DNA of 5,960 bases, taken from contig JACZWN010000198.1 of assembly GCA_022572105.1 (NCBI GenBank), positions 1 through 5,960 of the forward strand, given 5' to 3'. Positions 5,869 through 5,960 of this stretch are shown piece after piece. This stretch comes from Pseudomonadota bacterium. Lineage in GTDB: Bacteria > Pseudomonadota > Alphaproteobacteria > Kiloniellales > J153. Made by a program: the position numbers and the translations under genes. Below the pieces are notes generated by a model. It had not been told where the DNA came from and did no database searches. It saw only the letters and a list, made by a program, of their open reading frames with translations. Within the stretch, counting starts at the first letter, position 1, and each line of letters starts with the position of its first letter.

Positions 5869-5960
5869 AGTGCGAAAAACATATGTTCATGCACGAAACC
5901 GGGGCAAGGCGTATCGCAGCTACGTGAAGTTCCATGCGTGGTTCTTCGGCTGGAACACCG
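5869..5960 (-). other. Sequence upstream of Ku, no clear gene
   Basis: No convincing coding sequence is seen in these 92 bases. On the minus strand a TTGCCC followed 18 bases later by TATGTT could be a weak sigma70-like promoter for Ku, but the match is poor. A 10-base palindrome, AACATATGTT, lies at 5878-5887, nine bases before the Ku start. No good Shine-Dalgarno sequence precedes the Ku ATG. Confidence 0.3.

Noticed and set aside
5468..5935. 155-codon minus-strand frame starting upstream of Ku
   Set aside because: It is a frame-shifted shadow of Ku with Arg-rich composition and no motif.
1..5960. CRISPR arrays, tRNA or rRNA genes, rho-independent terminators
   Set aside because: No repeated spacer structure, tRNA-like cloverleaf or hairpin followed by a T-run was noticed on reading.

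Overview
The window reads as a high-GC proteobacterial genome, most likely an alphaproteobacterium (Rhodospirillales/Rhizobiales-like). This is judged from codon use, gene content and recalled family resemblance; no database search was possible. Positions 1-5109 hold a tightly packed plus-strand operon for maturation of a molybdenum hydroxylase (xanthine oxidase / aerobic CO dehydrogenase type). In order it carries the tail of an unidentified upstream gene, a MoxR-type AAA+ ATPase (CoxD-like), a von Willebrand A protein (CoxE-like), an XdhC/CoxI N-terminal-domain protein, an XdhC C-terminal Rossmann-domain protein, one foreign-looking gene, and a molybdopterin-binding protein. Most joints are stop/start overlaps (TGATG, GTGA, ATGA), so translation is probably coupled. 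The CoxD/CoxE pair is thought to remodel the apo-enzyme so that its sulfurated cofactor can be installed. The XdhC-type proteins hold, protect or sulfurate the cofactor, and the molybdopterin-binding protein belongs to cofactor synthesis or insertion.

The main anomaly is the gene at 3350-4129. It has about 37-57% GC in spot-counted lines, against about 75% in a neighbouring line, and matches no Mo-enzyme family. It lies exactly between the stop of the XdhC Rossmann gene and the start of the molybdopterin-binding gene. Removing 776 bases (3350-4125) would restore a simple ATGA stop/start overlap between the two flanking genes. The insert is bounded by ATGA on both sides. It also ends with its own copy of the Shine-Dalgarno, spacer and start arrangement (GAGGCCG-4 nt-ATGA) found at its 5' side. 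It therefore looks like a cargo gene slotted into a translational-coupling point without breaking the operon.

The right end (about 5110-5960) is a mosaic. The molybdopterin-binding frame passes at about 5110-5124 into a piece of an RluB/RsuA-type pseudouridine synthase (to about 5238). About 33 unassigned bases follow. Then comes the opposite-strand 5' part of a bacterial Ku gene (5868 back to 5272), missing its C-terminal region and lower in GC. Three unrelated partial genes meeting within about 170 bases suggest an assembly or amplification chimera more than biology, although a real rearrangement cannot be excluded. Conclusions about the operon should rest on positions 1 to about 5109.
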